A DNA stretch of 64,000 nt from Streptomyces sp. BHT-5-2 (GCF_019774615.1 NZ_CP081497.1:186001-250000), one strand, 5' to 3'. Numbered from the stretch's first letter, positions 26,232-35,125 are shown. A program made the numbers and translations. The notes: a model not told the origin generated them from the letters alone.

Positions 26232-26978
26232 GTGAAGCTCTCTTACCGCATCGCCTCTGCAGCCCTGGCAGGCGTCTCGCTCATTGGGATCACCGCCTCC
26301 CAGAGCCCGGCATTCGCCGCTCCGGTCACGGCCTCGGTGTCCTCTGCGAGTGATGTCTCGCCCGAGACCGAGGCCCTGGTCAGCAACATCAAGGCGCTGC
26401 AGAGCCAGTCCTCCGTCCTTGAGGGCGAGCAGGCTCAGGCGTGGGTCAAGCGGGTCACCGCTGGCATCAGCGACAAGAAGGTCGCCACGCACCTCAAGGC
26501 CGGCTTGTCCCTCGTGACGGAACGCGCCACGGTCTACAAGTTCCACAAGGGCAACACTCAGATCTCCATACCCTTCAGCGACCAGGAGCGCGGCGCGAGC
26601 CTGAATGTCGTCTACGACTCCTCCGGCAAGGTTGTCGAAACGCTGGAGATGCAGCTCACCCATGACGACAAGACCGGTCACGCGCAGGTGTGGCGCAACG
26701 GCGCCCTGACCGCCGACAAGGTCATCAAGGCCGCAGACCTTCCCAAGGACCTGCCCGCCAAGCAGCCCCAGATTTCCACCTTCGGCTTCAGCTGGGGCAA
26801 GCTGAACGACTGCCTCTCCGGCGCCGGCATCTCGTCCTGGGCCCTCGCCCTCATCGGCACCGCATGCGCAGCAGCATGCGTGGGAACCGCCGGTGCTGCA
26901 TGCGTTCCCTGCATCACCGCGGCCGGCGGAGTCGGCGCGGGCACCGTCTGGTTCTGCATAGGCAAGGCCACCAGCTGA
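26232..26978 (+). CDS. exported protein with Cys-rich hydrophobic C-terminus, bacteriocin-like
   Basis: 248 residues. GAAGGAAGT lies upstream of the GTG/ATG start. A Sec signal peptide (MKLSYRIASAALAGVSLIGI, cleavage near SPAFA-AP) is followed by a 160-residue polar region without cysteines. The last 55 residues hold six Cys in a hydrophobic Gly/Ala-rich stretch (LIGTACAAACVGTAGAACVP, ending WFCIGKATS). A signal peptide, long pro-region and small Cys-rich C-terminal module is the layout of halocin-C8-like bacteriocin precursors. The assignment is from layout, not proven homology. A perfect hairpin terminator follows at 27005. Confidence 0.65.
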   Translation: MKLSYRIASAALAGVSLIGITASQSPAFAAPVTASVSSASDVSPETEALVSNIKALQSQSSVLEGEQAQAWVKRVTAGISDKKVATHLKAGLSLVTERATVYKFHKGNTQISIPFSDQERGASLNVVYDSSGKVVETLEMQLTHDDKTGHAQVWRNGALTADKVIKAADLPKDLPAKQPQISTFGFSWGKLNDCLSGAGISSWALALIGTACAAACVGTAGAACVPCITAAGGVGAGTVWFCIGKATS

Positions 26979-27004
26979 CCATCGCCAAGTAGTTTGCAAC
27001 CCAC

Positions 27005-27041
27005 GGCCGTTCGCCCTCAGTCGCAGTGGGGGCGAACGGCC
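27005..27041 (+). terminator. hairpin terminator after the Cys-rich exported protein
   Basis: GGCCGTTCGCCC (27005-27016) and GGGCGAACGGCC (27030-27041) form a perfect 12-bp stem with a 13-nt loop, 27 nt after the stop codon. No T run follows, as usual in Streptomyces. Confidence 0.85.
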
Positions 27042-27436
27042 GCAGGCCGTGAACGCCACGTTAGCCTTGGTCGCCGTCGCCTTCAAAAGAGCGGCAACGA
27101 TCGAGCCTCAGGCGGACAGTTACCCCGAGGGGCGCTGGAGACGCCGGTCCGGACTGCCCGGTGATCACGGACGCGGACTCATCATCCGGCCGGAGGTCGG
27201 CTGCGACATGCACGCAGCACGCAACATGTCGCCCGCCGCGGCCACTGGTCCACCAACTGCCTTCTCCAGGTGGGGAACGCTTTGTAAAGAACTGCTCCGC
27301 CGGTGTTGTCGACGTCGCCCAAGCGGTCAACAAGGAGCGCCGGGAGCAGTGCTGATCGTCTGCGCCCCGCTTGCGTGATACCAGTCCGACCAGTCTTCCA
27401 CATTGCCGTATGAGGCATTTCGGGCAAAGTGGATGT
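27042..27436. other. intergenic region, nothing supported
   Basis: Nothing beyond short unsupported frames is visible between the terminator and the next gene. Confidence 0.55.
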
Positions 27437-28219
27437 ATGGGTGAGATGTCGAGGATGGGTGAGGTGGCAGACCTGGCCGAGCGACTTCACCTCCATCCTT
27501 CGGGGCGTGACTTTGAGCGCCCTCCTGTCACAGTATGTGATCACTATGAGGGTTCGCCCGTTGAGCAGCGGAGAACCGTCGCGCGAGAAGTGTTGGATAC
27601 GGTCGCGGGGCGGATAGGTCCGCCGACCCTGTATGGCGGTGCCACCATCGGCCCTGTCGTTCGGTGGCGCAACGAGGAGCGGACGGTGCTCCTGGACTGC
27701 GGTGATCAGGGGCTCCAGCTGTCTGTGCGGCACACGGCAGAGTTGGAAGCCCAGGAGGAGGCGGGCTTCGAGCTTGGTGAGCGGACCGATCCGGCGCCGT
27801 ATTACGGAGAGCTGCCCTACCTGTGGCAGCTCTACCGGGGCCCGGGCGTCCCGCCGCTTGCATTCCCGAGGGTGGCATCGGCACCGGACTGGCGCTGGCT
27901 GGAAGAGTCACTGAGGGCGCTGCTTGGTGCGTGGTGGGAGCAGCTGCCGGCGCAGATAGGAGAGGAGGATGCCGCGGGCTTCAACGTGGTCTCCCGTGGC
28001 GCTGGTGAGAGTGCAATGGCGACGCTGTCGGTGCTGTGCTCCGAGGCCGAGGGCCTGATGCTGCTGGTGGACGATGGCAAGGTGCCTGGCGGGACTCCGG
28101 ATGCGGTGATGGAGGGCAGGGGGTGGCAGGACCGGGTCACGGGGTGGTGGCTGCGGGATTTCCACGATCTCGGCGCGGAAGGCGCCGATGCCGCCGCACG
28201 GATGGCGGTCGAGGAGTAG
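27437..28219 (+). CDS. unrecognised 260-residue protein
   Basis: Starts are possible at ATG 27437, 27446 and 27455, none with a strong ribosome site. The reading is protein-like throughout with good actinobacterial third-position GC. It is soluble and acidic, Trp-rich in the middle (WRWLEESLRALLGAWWEQLP), with no signal peptide. The pattern VRWRNEERTVLLDCGDQGLQ near residue 75 suggests a beta-rich N-terminal domain. No family recognised and no operon partner: the next gene is convergent. Confidence 0.65.
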   Translation: MGEMSRMGEVADLAERLHLHPSGRDFERPPVTVCDHYEGSPVEQRRTVAREVLDTVAGRIGPPTLYGGATIGPVVRWRNEERTVLLDCGDQGLQLSVRHTAELEAQEEAGFELGERTDPAPYYGELPYLWQLYRGPGVPPLAFPRVASAPDWRWLEESLRALLGAWWEQLPAQIGEEDAAGFNVVSRGAGESAMATLSVLCSEAEGLMLLVDDGKVPGGTPDAVMEGRGWQDRVTGWWLRDFHDLGAEGADAAARMAVEE

Positions 28220-28414
28220 CGCGTGCGGGGAGTGCCCACGCCGAGGGACCTTGGCGTAGAAGAAGTTCGGTGCGAGGAAGGCGGCCTGCTGGTGCTCCCC
28301 GGCCTGGCCATAGGCACGTAGGTCTGCGGCCTTCACCGGCGAGGGTGTCGCATCGCAAGCCGGCGCCGGGCCACAGTCAGTCACGACGAGTGGCGCCGAC
28401 GCCGTCAGGGGTGG

Positions 28415-29779
28415 TCAGATTTCGTCTATCGGGTGCCAGGTGTACGGGACCCGGTCGCGGTTGGTCTCCCACTCGTCGCGGTGGATGTCCTCCAGCACTT
28501 CGATGCGGCGCCGCAGCTGTGCGGTCATCTCCTGGATGCGTTGAACCGCGTCGGCGGAGTCGACGGGCAGTAGGGCCCGAGTGAGCAGCTTGTACTCCTC
28601 GGAGGCGCCCTTGACGTGGATCGCCTGGGGCATGCGGACGATGACCGTATAGGGATTGACCTCGGCGACATCCCAGCGTCCGTCGGCCTGCGGCGTGGCC
28701 CAGATGACGGTACGAGTCGACGGGCCGTAGGTCAGCCGGCAGCCGTGCCCCATGAGTTCGCTGAGGATCGGCAGCTCAACGGCTCCCTCGCCTGCGTATG
28801 TCGCGGCCTCGGTAGGCGTGGCCACGCTGATCTGGCCGGGAAGCAGACCGTTGGAGGACCGGCCCGATTGCTCGCCACTCCTCGGGTCCTGGCCGGGTGC
28901 GTCCGAGGTGGCGTCGTCGTTGAGCGGGGTCATGATGACCATGCGGCAGTCCGGCAAGGCCGCGGGGAAGAGCGTCTGAGACTCCAGCTCGACGATCTCG
29001 AATCTGTGGGTCGGTAGCGATACTCGGTAGTAGTACGGTTCGCGGCCCTCGGTGACGTCGCAGCGTTCTTTCCAGAGCCGGCGCAGGTGGGCGTCCCCGT
29101 TGATGATCTTGGTGACGAGGGCGCCGATCTCGGCGTCTTGGGGGTGCCGGAGGGCGGAGAAACGCAGCATGGCCAGCCACTCGATGGCGTGCTTGTTCCA
29201 GTCCACGAAGACGGTCTTCGCCTCGTCGCTGAGTAGCCCCCAGAGCAGCAGATTGGCGCCCGGTTCCATGACCCACGGGCACCAGGTCTTCATCGGGTCG
29301 TTGTAGCCGATGATGTTCCACTTCGAGTCCAGCAGCCAGGCCGGGTTCGTCTGCTGGTCGAGCAGAGCCTGCACCGCACGTCGGGTGGGCGTATCGAAGT
29401 CCGGAGCAGGCCCGGCAGTGACGGCGCCGCCCATGCTGTACAGCAGCAGGGCCTGGAGTTCATCGCGTCCCAGTAGGAAGAGCTGGCCGATCGCTTCGCA
29501 CTGCTCGCGGGTCAGCCGGGTGTTCGCGCCGGCTTCCAGGTCGCGGTACCAGCGCACCGAGCGCTCACAGGCGCCGGCGACGTCCTGCTGCGTGATTTGT
29601 CGGCCGAGCCGTTCACTGGCAACAGCCCGCCAGGCTCGAAGCAAACCTGCAAGGCCCATCAGCTGCCCTGGAGTGGGTGCTGCCCCGTCCTCTGGGTTGG
29701 CCCGTTCTGGATCGTGTTGGTCCGGAAGCGGATCATCGCCGCCCTGTCCGGGGCCGCTCTCGACGGGTCCCGCGCCCAT
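28415..29779 (-). CDS. MmyB-type XRE-family transcriptional regulator
   Basis: 454 residues from ATG 29779 with GGAGG upstream. The N-terminal HTH (ERLGRQITQQDVAGACERSV) recognises DNA. It is followed by the MmyB-like ligand-binding domain: NPAWLLDSKWNIIGYNDPMK, PGANLLLWGLLSDEAKTVFV, then RPHDAEI-like ALRHPQDAEIGAL. This domain binds a fatty-acid-like ligand in known structures. The last 120 residues (VATPTEAATYAGEGAVELPI...) are an extra domain. It is transcribed away from the 1.2-kb non-coding region and the replication genes, so it may be the master regulator of the plasmid-like block. Confidence 0.85.
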   Translation of the reverse strand: MGAGPVESGPGQGGDDPLPDQHDPERANPEDGAAPTPGQLMGLAGLLRAWRAVASERLGRQITQQDVAGACERSVRWYRDLEAGANTRLTREQCEAIGQLFLLGRDELQALLLYSMGGAVTAGPAPDFDTPTRRAVQALLDQQTNPAWLLDSKWNIIGYNDPMKTWCPWVMEPGANLLLWGLLSDEAKTVFVDWNKHAIEWLAMLRFSALRHPQDAEIGALVTKIINGDAHLRRLWKERCDVTEGREPYYYRVSLPTHRFEIVELESQTLFPAALPDCRMVIMTPLNDDATSDAPGQDPRSGEQSGRSSNGLLPGQISVATPTEAATYAGEGAVELPILSELMGHGCRLTYGPSTRTVIWATPQADGRWDVAEVNPYTVIVRMPQAIHVKGASEEYKLLTRALLPVDSADAVQRIQEMTAQLRRRIEVLEDIHRDEWETNRDRVPYTWHPIDEI

Positions 29780-30043
29780 TGAATCCTCCGTGCTCAGCTG
29801 CCTATGCCAGGCCAATGGCGGTCCTGATCGAGGCATGGAGAAAGGGGACGGTGGTCGGCCGTCCCCCAACCTGGTTTCTTCCGTACATCGACAATACGAA
29901 ACTTGAATTTGATCTTCCGGCGCCGCGGTGATCAATAGGGGTGAAATTGTGGGGCGGGTCACAGTCGAGATGAAAGATCATTTCAATGTTCCGCCTCACG
30001 GTCCACGCAAGGCGGCATCTATGGATGCGATTCGGGCATAGCG

Positions 30044-30090
30044 AGCGGCAAAAGTTTGCCGCTCGTGGATAGCGGCAAAAAATTGCCGCT
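30044..30090. promoter_or_regulatory. two tandem 20-bp palindromes, 27 bp apart
   Basis: AGCGGCAAA-AG-TTTGCCGCT (30044-30063) and AGCGGCAA-AAAA-TTGCCGCT (30071-30090) share arms. Their starts are 27 bp apart, about two and a half helix turns. They could be operators for a dimeric regulator such as the MmyB-type protein 265 bp away, or iteron-like origin sites. Confidence 0.75.
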
Positions 30091-30875
30091 ATCTCCGTTT
30101 TCGACTTGGCGAGAGATTTGGATGGGTGGTATCCGGCACTCCATCCGTCCCTGATTCAGGATCAGACCCTTTAACTGCAAGGCGAGTTGGGTATATGGAC
30201 CTCCTTGATCGCGTGATTGGGCTTTTGGTTCTACGCGCGTCAACTTGAGGTTGTGTGCCCTTTGACTCGGGACTTTCGGCCCGCTTAAATCACTGTGTGG
30301 GTCCGGTCCAGTAATCGGTTGAGCCGTTCCCTTGCAAGAGAAGGAGTGGGCTTTGCGGTCCAGTGAAATGAATGACCTGCCTGCCGCATCTGTTTACGCC
30401 GCGGCGATGCGGTGCCACTCTCTGCGCTGTGGCAGAAGCCTCATTCCTGTCACGTTCGGGTTGATGTTGGTCCTCGCCGGTAGAACCCGTCGCATCTCCG
30501 GACCTTCGCGGTATCCCTCGTGTGCTGTGCATCGCTTGCGGAAAGCAATCGTGTGCGGAGAGCGACGGAGGTTGGTGCGAGGCACGGATGCCGACCTGAT
30601 GTGCGTGTGACCCCATCGGCTGGACGTCGCGGGTGACATTCCGCCCGACGCGGATGGGAGCCTCCTCGCCATGACAGCCTCGACTTCAGCGGGGAGCTCC
30701 GTATGTCGAGTTGGCGTCGAAGTGGTCCAGCATCCCTTGTGCGCTGGAGTGTTGGGCGCACTACGCATATGTTGCTGGTCCCGCGGCGGCATCGCCGACC
30801 GGAGCGCATGCAGATGAGGAGGGAACCAGTTGCTGAGCCGAAAGCCAAGTCCCTGAATCCCAGGGCCAAATGAGA

Positions 30876-30910
30876 CCGGCGCCCAGAAGTTAGCAGCTTC
30901 CGGGCGCCGG
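30876..30910. repeat. large hairpin before the replication genes
   Basis: CCGGCGCCCAGAAG (30876-30889) and CTTCCGGGCGCCGG (30897-30910) pair at 13 of 14 positions around a 7-nt loop. It has terminator-like strength and insulates 31014 from the left, or it is a structural part of an origin. Confidence 0.75.
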
Positions 30911-31013
30911 GCCCCGCCACCCCGAAGGGTGCGGATTCGTAACCGGGACGAGCCGGCTGACCTTTTCGACGAGAACGGCCGTCCCACCCCGCCTACCAGT
31001 AAGGAATTGTCGC

Positions 31014-31370
31014 ATGCCCAAATCCCGGGGCGGAAGGGCGCCCGCCCCAAGGTTCGCCGAGTCCGCCAAGGCCATCGGTACCCACCAGCACCGCTTGGCC
31101 GCCCTGCTCGCGGACATGGTGCCCGGCGCCCGCACCTTCCGCGTCTCGCAGCGCCATCCTGGTCTGTCCTGGCCGAGCCCCTACTCCCGCGCGTACGACA
31201 CAGAGGGACACCCCATACCGCTCACACGACCCCAGCGCGTGACGGCCGCCCGCTGGGTCATCCGAGCCCACCCGGAGGTCAACTGGGACGAGGCACACGA
31301 CTTCGACCTGGTCAACGGGGCCATGCGACCTGCCGCCGACGCGTACACCGTCCCCGATGGGGGGCGCTGA
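31014..31370 (+). CDS. 118-residue plasmid-type protein, function unknown
   Basis: The first gene of the rightward replication/mobilisation unit, ending 2 nt before the DnaD-like gene. Basic N-terminus (MPKSRGGRAPAPRF), then LAALLADMVPGARTFRVSQR and a C-terminal VNWDEAHDFDLVNGA. No family recognised. Tight spacing with the replication gene supports it as real. Confidence 0.65.
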   Translation: MPKSRGGRAPAPRFAESAKAIGTHQHRLAALLADMVPGARTFRVSQRHPGLSWPSPYSRAYDTEGHPIPLTRPQRVTAARWVIRAHPEVNWDEAHDFDLVNGAMRPAADAYTVPDGGR

Positions 31371-31372
31371 CC

Positions 31373-32392
31373 ATGGCGAGGATCCGCACCATCAAGCCCG
31401 AAGCGTTCACCAGCGAGTCGCTTGCCGAGGTCAGCGTGCACGCCGAGCGGACCTTCGTCGGCCTCCTTACTCAGGCCGACGACCACGGGCGCTTTCGCGA
31501 CAACCCAGCCGTCATCGCCGGCCTGCTCTGGCCGCTGCGTGCCGAGCACACTCCGGTGCACGTCGAGGAAGACCTGCAGCAACTGTCGGACGCGGGGTTG
31601 ATCTGCCGGTACGTCGGCTGCGACGGCCGCCGGTACCTGCACATCGTCACCTGGTTCGAGCATCAGAAGATCGACAAGCCCTCGCAGACGCGCATTCCGG
31701 CCTGCCCGGACCACCACGCCACGCAGCGCTGCGGATCCTGCAAGACCACTTGCAGCGTTTTCGCCGACGGCCAGACGAACACTCCCCGAGGGCTCTCCGA
31801 ACCTTCGGGGAAGGATCCCCGAAGCCTCGATCGACCGTCGAAGCAGCCTGCCACGCCTCCCGGTGCCCGATCCGCGAGCGCGAGCGGACAGCAGGCGACG
31901 CTCGACGACACCATCGATGCGTCAAGGCGAGCCGTGAAGAAAACCGCAGGTCAGAAGCCTGTCGGGGAGGTCTCCCCGAAGACTCCCCGAACCGTCCCCG
32001 AAGCCTCGGCGCCTGGATCTAGGATCTTGGATCCTGGATCTACTAATCCTTCGGGGCGCACAGCGCCCGCATCCACCGTCTCGGCCAACCAACTCGTCGG
32101 CGAGTACGTCACTGCTTGCGACGAGCGCCCGCCCAGCGACGTGATCGGGCACCTCGGGCGGATCGTCAAAAAGCTCCTGGGCGAGGGCATCTCGCCGGAG
32201 CACGTCCGGGGCGGCCTGCAGCGCTTCGCCGCCAACCCCAAGCACCCCAGCGTGTTGACCAGCATGGTCAACGAGGCCATGAACGCACACCCCAGCGGTT
32301 TGGCGCGGCCGGGAATCCGGCCTAACGTGCCCGCTCACCAGGCGTGGACCAACCCGGCCAACGCTGCTGCCGCCTACGCCGAGGAGCTGTGA
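31373..32392 (+). CDS. replication-initiator-like (DnaD/replisome-organiser) protein
   Basis: 339 residues from ATG 31373. The N-terminal winged-helix part (RTIKPEAFTSESLAEVSVHA, LLTQADDHGRFRDNPAVIAG, LHIVTWFEHQKIDKPSQTRI) is the phage/plasmid replisome-organiser pattern. A Cys cluster (CPDHHATQRCGSCKTTC) looks like a zinc ribbon. A Pro/Ser-rich linker leads to a C-terminal helical domain (VKKLLGEGISPEHVRGGLQR). Its stop overlaps the DnaC-like gene (TGATG). Together they would open the origin and load helicase. Confidence 0.75.
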   Translation: MARIRTIKPEAFTSESLAEVSVHAERTFVGLLTQADDHGRFRDNPAVIAGLLWPLRAEHTPVHVEEDLQQLSDAGLICRYVGCDGRRYLHIVTWFEHQKIDKPSQTRIPACPDHHATQRCGSCKTTCSVFADGQTNTPRGLSEPSGKDPRSLDRPSKQPATPPGARSASASGQQATLDDTIDASRRAVKKTAGQKPVGEVSPKTPRTVPEASAPGSRILDPGSTNPSGRTAPASTVSANQLVGEYVTACDERPPSDVIGHLGRIVKKLLGEGISPEHVRGGLQRFAANPKHPSVLTSMVNEAMNAHPSGLARPGIRPNVPAHQAWTNPANAAAAYAEEL

Positions 32393-33099
32393 TGCGCACC
32401 CGTAACCGCGAACCGCAGACCCTCGGCAGCGAGGGCACCCTGGACCGGATGGCCAGGATCTTGGCTGCTCGCAACATCGACCCGGTCGCCGTAGCCGGAC
32501 TGGTCGACGAGCCCGATCCGGTCTCCCCGTTGGACGCCTTGTCGGCTGGGATGCCGCTCCGCTACCAGGCCGCCGTCGCCGACCACCCCCAGGTCTTGGC
32601 TTGGGCCCGCGACGTTGCCGACGCGGCCGTCGCCCCCAGTCAGGGAGCCCGTCGACAGGTCACCACCGGCCCTAGCCTGCTGATGGCCGGCGTCGTCGGC
32701 GCGGGCAAGACGCACCAGGCGTACGGCGCGGTCCGGCGGCTGGTGCAGAGCGGAGTCGGCGTGCGCTGGCGCGCATTCACCGCCGCCGACCTGTACGCCG
32801 ACCTGCGCCCCCGGCCCGGAGTCGACAGCGAGCGTGAGCTGGCGGCCGTCAGCCGCTGCCCGCTGCTGATCATCGACGACCTCGGTGCTGCCAAGGCCAG
32901 CGACTGGACCGAGGAAGTGACCTACCGGCTGATCAACCGCCGGTACAACCACATGCTCCCGACCCTGATCACCACTAACCTGCCCATCAGCGATCTCCGA
33001 ACCTACCTAGGTGACCGCGTCACCTCCCGACTCGCGCAGATGACCACACGGGTCGAATTCGAGCCGGTCGACCGCAGACGCCACCGCGCCGCCGCCTGA
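32392..33099 (+). CDS. DnaC-like AAA+ helicase loader
   Basis: 235 residues, ATG overlapping the upstream stop. Walker A is LLMAGVVGAGKTHQAYGAV. Walker B is CPLLIIDDLGAAKASDW, followed by ITTNLPISDLRTYLGDRVTS, the sensor-1/IstB-DnaC pattern. The box-VII-type Arg is in RVTSRLAQM. Known: such proteins load the DnaB-type helicase at an origin. With the DnaD-like partner it makes a phage/plasmid-style replication module. Confidence 0.88.
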   Translation: MRTRNREPQTLGSEGTLDRMARILAARNIDPVAVAGLVDEPDPVSPLDALSAGMPLRYQAAVADHPQVLAWARDVADAAVAPSQGARRQVTTGPSLLMAGVVGAGKTHQAYGAVRRLVQSGVGVRWRAFTAADLYADLRPRPGVDSERELAAVSRCPLLIIDDLGAAKASDWTEEVTYRLINRRYNHMLPTLITTNLPISDLRTYLGDRVTSRLAQMTTRVEFEPVDRRRHRAAA

Positions 33100-33215
33100 C
33101 CCGCCGCAGGCCGCCACGCCGGGCCGCGCCCTCAGCGCGCCGCCCGTGCCCTTCCCGACCCAGCGCACCCCTCCGCCGACGCCCCTGCGCGCGGAGAGCG
33201 ATCGGAGCAACCCGC

Positions 33216-33782
33216 ATGACCACCACGACGATCAGCCCTGCCCGCCACCGGTCGCTCGGTGACCACACCTGGCAGGACCAGGCCGTCTGCCAGAGCACCG
33301 AGTACAACCCGGTGGATCCCGAAATCTTCTTCCCGGAGCCTGACGAGACCGACAAGATCACCACCGCGAAGTCGCTGTGCGGCCAGTGCCCGGTCCGCCG
33401 CACCTGCCTCGATGCAGCCCTCGAAGGCGGCGACACCCACGGCATCCGAGGAGGAATGACCGAGGAGGAGCGCGCACCACTGCATGAGAAGCTTGCCGAC
33501 CGCCTCGACTACAGCCGCGTCAACGCCACCGTCGCCGGGCGCGATGTCCACCTCACCAAGGCCGAGCGTCGCGCGGTCCCCCTTGCCGCCTACCGGCACG
33601 GCCTGTCAGAGCAGCGCCTGGCCTGGCTTCTGAAGGTCAGTGAGGAACACGCCCAGAAGAAGTACCGCGAGATCCGCCGGGCTCTGCGCAACCGAAGCCT
33701 GGTGCAGACGACGAACACCACCCCGCCCCCCGAGACCGGCGGCGAGCGCCTGAGCCGCGACGACTTCGGGACGGTGGCGTGA
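33216..33782 (+). CDS. WhiB-family iron-sulfur regulator
   Basis: 188 residues. Four cysteines bind the 4Fe-4S cluster: one in QDQAVCQ, a CxxC in SLCGQCPVRRTC and the last in that same stretch, followed by the conserved turn HGIRGGMTEEER. The usual G(I/V)WGG has Arg for Trp. The C-terminal extension with a HTH-like segment (GLSEQRLAWLLKVSEEHAQK) is longer than chromosomal WhiB proteins. Plasmid- and phage-borne Wbl proteins adjust host gene expression or transfer. Its stop overlaps the DUF2637 gene (GTGA). Confidence 0.92.
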   Translation: MTTTTISPARHRSLGDHTWQDQAVCQSTEYNPVDPEIFFPEPDETDKITTAKSLCGQCPVRRTCLDAALEGGDTHGIRGGMTEEERAPLHEKLADRLDYSRVNATVAGRDVHLTKAERRAVPLAAYRHGLSEQRLAWLLKVSEEHAQKKYREIRRALRNRSLVQTTNTTPPPETGGERLSRDDFGTVA

Positions 33783-34798
33783 GCACCGCGAACACGCCCA
33801 AGGCGGCGCACATCACCGGCTGGGACCGCGCGGTCGTCATCGCCCTGGGCGGAGCGGGATGCGCCCTGTCGTACGACGCCCTCCAGCAGATGGCCGTCGC
33901 CATCCACGTCCGCGGTTTCCTGACCTACGTCTTCCCCCTGGTGATCGACGGGTTCATCGCCTACGGCATACGGGCGCTCCTGGTCCTCCGCGACGCGCCT
34001 CTGCGTGCCCGGCTCTATCTCTGGACGCTCTTCGGCACGGCCACCGCTGCCAGCATCTGGGCCAACGCCCTTCACGCGGTGCGACTCAACGAGGAAGCGG
34101 TCTCGCCCACCGGACTCCGGCTCGGGGACATGGTCGTCGCAGTGCTGTCCACGATCGCCCCGCTCGCGCTGGCCGGAGCAGTCCACCTCTTCATCCTCAT
34201 TGCCCGGGGACCGGTCAAGGGCAGGGACCGCGAGGACCAGGGTCAGGCTGACCGGCCCGAGGGCATCGCGGTCACTCGGACTGACCGGGTCGGTCAGCAG
34301 CAGCCGCAGGTCGGTCAGGTCAGCGCCGGGCGATCGGATACTGCCCTGACCGACCGGCCGCGACTTTCCCTGCACAAGCAGACCCCGCGTCTTCGGCCAC
34401 TGACCAAGGACAGTGCCCCTGCGGTCAGCAGCAGCCCGGTCACCGGTGACTGCGAGCAGCCGCGCGAGGCCGCTGACCTGCCCGGACAGTCGGACACCAC
34501 GCTGCCGGTCACCGACCGACCCGCGGGCACCGAGCCAGTCACCGACCGGCCGGTCACTCCGCCGCCGGTCACTGACCGGGGCACCCGGACAGCCAGTGAC
34601 CGGCGGTCTGACCCGGACACCGAGGAACTGCTGGAGATCGCCCGGTCAGCGGTCAGGGCCGAGGACAAGCTGACCCGCAAGGTGGTCGCCCAGGCGATCC
34701 GAGGTCAGCAGATCCCGCTGTCCAGCGACACGCTGACCGCCCTGATGGCCCAGCTCCGCAAGCAGCACGGGCAGCCGGTTACCTCCGCCCGGAACTGA
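33779..34798 (+). CDS. DUF2637 membrane protein (Spd-like spreading protein)
   Basis: 339 residues. The N-terminal 140 residues have four hydrophobic segments (AVVIALGGAGCALSYDALQQ; YVFPLVIDGFIAYGIRALLV; YLWTLFGTATAASIWANALH; VAVLSTIAPLALAGAVHLFI), the DUF2637 pattern found next to transfer genes of actinomycete plasmids. A long Thr/Asp/Arg-rich linker (TDRP repeats) follows, then a helical C-terminal domain (RKVVAQAIRGQQIPLSSDTL). DUF2637 proteins are linked to plasmid spread between hyphae. The linker DNA is unusual (see repeat at 34226). Confidence 0.82.
   Translation: MSTANTPKAAHITGWDRAVVIALGGAGCALSYDALQQMAVAIHVRGFLTYVFPLVIDGFIAYGIRALLVLRDAPLRARLYLWTLFGTATAASIWANALHAVRLNEEAVSPTGLRLGDMVVAVLSTIAPLALAGAVHLFILIARGPVKGRDREDQGQADRPEGIAVTRTDRVGQQQPQVGQVSAGRSDTALTDRPRLSLHKQTPRLRPLTKDSAPAVSSSPVTGDCEQPREAADLPGQSDTTLPVTDRPAGTEPVTDRPVTPPPVTDRGTRTASDRRSDPDTEELLEIARSAVRAEDKLTRKVVAQAIRGQQIPLSSDTLTALMAQLRKQHGQPVTSARN
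34226..34740. repeat. dense GGTCA/TGACC motifs inside the DUF2637 gene
   Basis: By eye there are 14 GGTCA and 10 TGACC in about 515 bp. The motif is read in more than one codon phase (GGT CAG in some places, C GGT CAC or GTC AC in others), so the protein repeat alone does not explain it. Confidence 0.6.
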
Positions 34799-34900
34799 CC
34801 GGACAGCACGAGGCGGGTGACCGAGCCGGACGCCCCGGCCGGTCACCCGCTCGCAGACACACGCCCCACATCCTTCCGAAGCACGCGGAGAGCACACCCC

Positions 34901-35125
34901 ATGCGCACCCACCCGGCCACACCTGCAGAGGTCGACTCCTGGCTGACCGTCCTGCACCAGCGAGGCCACCTGCACCGTGCCCAATCTGGCCCCAACACCA
35001 CCTGGACCGTGCAACGAACCCCGGACAGTCGCCCTTGGACCCTGCATCACCCGGTCCTGGCCATGGACTGGATCGAGGAACTCGTCCGCGAAATCCGGCA
35101 GGAGAATCCGGAGGCGCGCCCGTGA
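34901..35125 (+). CDS. 74-residue protein before mobC, function unknown
   Basis: ATG 34901 with GCGGAG upstream. Small, soluble, with HTH- or winged-helix-like content (VDSWLTVLHQRGHLHRAQSG) and an acidic C-terminus. Its stop overlaps the GTG of the MobC-like gene, so it is part of the mobilisation unit. Confidence 0.65.
   Translation: MRTHPATPAEVDSWLTVLHQRGHLHRAQSGPNTTWTVQRTPDSRPWTLHHPVLAMDWIEELVREIRQENPEARP

Larger units (their letters stand above)
29780..31013. other. 1.2-kb non-coding region, candidate origin or control region
   Basis: No frame here has a convincing product. The part from 29890 to 30300 is visibly richer in A/T than its surroundings. It contains two tandem palindromes (30044-30090), TGAAA-GATCA-TTTCA near 29970, and a large hairpin at 30876-30910 just before the replication genes. 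A divergent MmyB-type regulator lies on one side and a DnaD-like/DnaC-like pair on the other. That is the usual place for a plasmid origin or lysogeny-type switch. Inference from context only. Confidence 0.5.

Noticed and set aside
30332..30610. 92-residue frame in the non-coding region
   Set aside because: Composition and codon use do not fit coding DNA here and no ribosome site is seen.
34226..34740. TraB-type transfer locus (GACCCGGA-type repeats)
   Set aside because: Only isolated GACCCGGA matches are present, without a cluster, and no FtsK-like TraB gene is in the window.
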